DNA from: Symploca sp. SIO1C2
Lineage (GTDB): Bacteria > Cyanobacteriota > Cyanobacteriia > Cyanobacteriales > Coleofasciculaceae
Assembly: GCA_010672925.1 (NCBI GenBank)
Contig: JAAHFP010000051.1
Coordinates: forward strand, 4,589-41,718
DNA: 37,130 nt
Direction: 5' to 3'
Under the pieces are notes generated by a model. The model saw nothing but the letters and a program-made list of their open reading frames with translations. It had not been told where the DNA came from and did no database searches. How positions within the stretch are numbered: the first letter of the stretch is position 1; the number at the start of each line of letters is the position of its first letter. The translations under genes and the position numbers were made by a program. This document shows, piece by piece, positions 35,791 through 37,130 of the stretch.

Positions 35791-36210
35791 ATGCCTGCGA
35801 AAGATTTATACCATCAATTAGTTAAACAGCTCTTAATTGATGATGGATGGACAATTACCCATGATCCTTTCCCACTGCAATGGGCTAGACGCAATCTATC
35901 TATAGACTTAGGTGCAGAAAAGTTGATAGCAGCCCAAAAAGCTGAATCTAAAATAGCAGTTGAGATTAAAAGCTTCCTTCGGGAATCAAGAGTGGCTGAC
36001 TTACAGCAAGCTCTAGGACAATACATATTGTATAACGATATTCTCAAACAAATTGATCCTGATAGAATTCTTTATCTAGCAATGCCTCTAGCAGCCTATA
36101 GCGACCTATTTGAAAAAGATCAGTTCGGAAAAATACTTTTAGAAAACGATCGCCTGAAACTCATTATCTTTGATTCACAAAATCAGGAGGTAACACAATG
36201 GATTCTATAG
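35791..36210 (+). CDS. xisH: XisH-family endonuclease-fold protein
   Basis: A 139-aa XisH homologue of normal length. Family features: MPAKDLYHQLVKQLLIDDGW, TITHDPF, then SIDLGAEKLIAAQKAESKIAVEIKSFL. The IDLGAEK...VEIKSF stretch carries the D...E-x-K pattern of a restriction-endonuclease-like fold. The second half (ADLQQALGQYILYNDILKQI, DRILYLAMPLAAYSDLF) also fits. In heterocystous species XisH and XisI control excision of the fdxN element together with the recombinase XisF. Many non-heterocystous cyanobacteria carry many xisH-xisI pairs with no element, and their role there is unknown. The 3' end overlaps xisI by 13 bases. Confidence 0.93.
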   Translation: MPAKDLYHQLVKQLLIDDGWTITHDPFPLQWARRNLSIDLGAEKLIAAQKAESKIAVEIKSFLRESRVADLQQALGQYILYNDILKQIDPDRILYLAMPLAAYSDLFEKDQFGKILLENDRLKLIIFDSQNQEVTQWIL

Positions 36211-36554
36211 AAACCTACATTCAATTAGTAAAACAACTTTTGAATGACTATGCTAAAGTCCCTACCTCTAATCAAGCAGATATTTACAATGAAGTTATCT
36301 TCGACACAGAACATAACCGATATTTGCTGTTGTCTCTGGGATGGTCAAACGGTAAGCGAGTTTATCATACGGTGATACATATCGATATTATTGACGGGCA
36401 AGTTTGGATTCAAGCCAATAATACAGACCAACTTATTGCAGAAGAATTAGTCGAGTTAGGGATTCCAGCTCAATCAATTGTATTAGGCTTACAACCTCCA
36501 GAAGTTCGTCCCTATACATCCTATGCCTCATCAATTGAAATGGTTTCACCTTGA
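36198..36554 (+). CDS. xisI: XisI-family protein
   Basis: A 118-aa XisI homologue, full length: YIQLVKQLLNDYAKVPTSNQ, then DIYNEVIFDTEHNRYLLLSLGW, RVYHTVIHIDIIDGQVWIQ, NNTDQLIAEELVELGIPAQS and IVLGLQPPEVRPYTSYA near the end. Every conserved block of the family is present. It overlaps xisH by 13 bases, and AGGAGG at 36184-36189 lies nine bases before the ATG, so the pair is translationally linked. No xisF-type recombinase is in the window. Confidence 0.93.
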   Translation: MDSIETYIQLVKQLLNDYAKVPTSNQADIYNEVIFDTEHNRYLLLSLGWSNGKRVYHTVIHIDIIDGQVWIQANNTDQLIAEELVELGIPAQSIVLGLQPPEVRPYTSYASSIEMVSP

Positions 36555-36586
36555 GCAATTTCCTGACCGAAAAAAAACAAGGATAC

Positions 36587-36661
36587 AAGCCCCCGGATTT
36601 ATCCGTGGAAAAAACAAAGATTTTATCATTATTCCAAGCCCCTGGCTTTAGACATGGGGTC
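36587..36661. repeat. Paired imperfect palindromes, possibly IS200/IS605-type end sequence
   Basis: CAAGCCCCCGGATTTATCCG (36587 on) and CAAGCCCCTGGCTTTAGACA followed by TGGGGT (36636-36661) are related imperfect palindromes. Such CAAGCCCC...GGGGT hairpins often mark ends of IS200/IS605 elements in cyanobacteria. No transposase is between them, so only a relic or end-derived repeat is proposed. Confidence 0.35.
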
Positions 36662-36662
36662 A

Positions 36663-36690
36663 ATCTAAAATCTAAAATCTAAAATCTAAA
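36663..36690. repeat. STRR, four copies of ATCTAAA
   Basis: Four perfect heptamers lie where the minus-strand antitoxin relic ends. They follow directly on the palindrome pair. Confidence 0.9.
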
Positions 36691-36692
36691 AT

Positions 36693-36870
36693 TGATTGAC
36701 GCACCATTGCAGCCATCTGCTCCCATTGCTCATCTGTAGTGGCAGCAAAACAGGTCTCCCATTTTGTTTCATCTTGCAATTGATGCCAATAACCGAGATG
36801 CGATCGCATTTTGCTGATCCAGCGGGAGTTTTTGAATTTGGTCAATTGCTTGTTGCCAGAGTTCAGTCAT
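36693..36870 (-). pseudogene. Broken antitoxin-like gene
   Basis: From ATG at 36870 the frame reads MTELWQQAIDQIQKLPLDQQ then NAIASRLLASIAR and stops. Shifting by one gives DETKWETCFAATTDEQWEQM then AAMVRQSI, which continues the same family. This is a small antitoxin type common in cyanobacteria, usually MTEL...LP..QQ.AIAS.LLAELEDE..W...FA...D...KMA. A frameshift near 36790 separates the halves, and the end is lost in the ATCTAAA repeat. No toxin gene is next to it. Confidence 0.7.
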
Positions 36871-36956
36871 AATTTGGTTGAAATAAAGTAAAGCAAGTAA
36901 AAGTCCCCCTTTTTAAGCTATCCATTAGGCAAAAGTAGTCGAAACGGTGATAGAGA

Positions 36957-37130
36957 CTACGATGTAGAGACAAGTTGTGAACCTTCTAACAAATAGTAGA
37001 AGCTAGAAAGCCCTCGCCAGATGGTTTTCAATCCAGGTTCCCCATCTCCATTACGAGCCAAAAATCCACCCAAGCGTGCAATCCAAATCAAAGATTGACG
37101 GAGAGTAGGAGGTTTTTTCGAGCGATTTTT
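36957..37130 (-). CDS. C-terminal part of an IS4/Tn5-type transposase (partial at window edge)
   Basis: The frame is open to the window end and gives 57 residues: KNRSKKPPTLRQSLIWIARL then GGFLARNGDGEPGLKTIWRG and LSSFYYLLEGSQLV. IARLGGFL.R.GDGEPG.KT.WRGL is the conserved C-terminal signature of IS4-family (Tn5-like) DDE transposases. The tail after WRGL differs from the usual R..D....W ending, so this copy may be decayed. The DDE residues lie outside the window. Confidence 0.8.
   Translation of the reverse strand, partial: KNRSKKPPTLRQSLIWIARLGGFLARNGDGEPGLKTIWRGLSSFYYLLEGSQLVSTS

Noticed and set aside
36433-36663. A minus-strand frame over the end of xisI
   Set aside because: It is antisense to xisI and continues into palindromic repeats. 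No family is recognised.

Overview
The window looks like a piece of accessory chromosome from a filamentous cyanobacterium (Oscillatoriales/Coleofasciculales type). This is inferred from frequent HIP1 octamers (GCGATCGC), heptameric tandem repeats (STRRs) at about ten sites, XisH/XisI homologues, a DUF4347-RTX giant protein, and a filamentous-haemagglutinin/CHAT protein of a kind typical of these organisms. No species can be named from the sequence alone.

Layout. 0-3.2 kb: end of an unknown gene, a flavin monooxygenase, a four-helix-bundle protein boxed by inverted STRRs, a helix-turn-helix protein, and a complete ParD/ParE toxin-antitoxin pair. 3.2-7.15 kb: a repeat-rich gene graveyard. It holds an XRE antitoxin plus an antisense relic of a second copy, a tandem array of ~320-bp units carrying swapped hairpins, a 5'-truncated reverse transcriptase whose homology starts right after an STRR, an atypical secreted protein, and relics of a peroxiredoxin-like gene and of metH. 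7.2-26.8 kb, minus strand: two very large secreted proteins, a 1438-aa RTX repeat protein and a 4950-aa DUF4347/beta-solenoid/RTX protein. 26.8-29.9 kb: a 68-bp repeat array upstream of the giant gene, a recombination junction that breaks both an Rpn-type nuclease gene and a DUF433 toxin-antitoxin locus, a small secreted protein, and a two-repeat CRISPR-like relic. 29.9-34.7 kb: a secreted haemagglutinin/C-type-lectin/CHAT protein, then an unknown 256-aa protein, XisH/XisI, a broken antitoxin gene and the end of an IS4-type transposase.

How the parts fit. The 4950-aa and 1576-aa proteins are both predicted to be exported surface or extracellular beta-solenoid proteins. Each carries a domain with a His...Cys arrangement like that of caspase-fold proteases: certain for CHAT, only inferred for DUF4347. 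No type I or two-partner secretion transporter is present in the window. Much of the remainder records repeated insertion and recombination at short repeats. The best candidates for new biology are the haemagglutinin-lectin-CHAT architecture with its unknown neighbour, the STRR system (including one STRR translated in frame and one supplying stop codons to two convergent genes), and the family of hairpins whose stems change in a compensatory way between otherwise similar copies.
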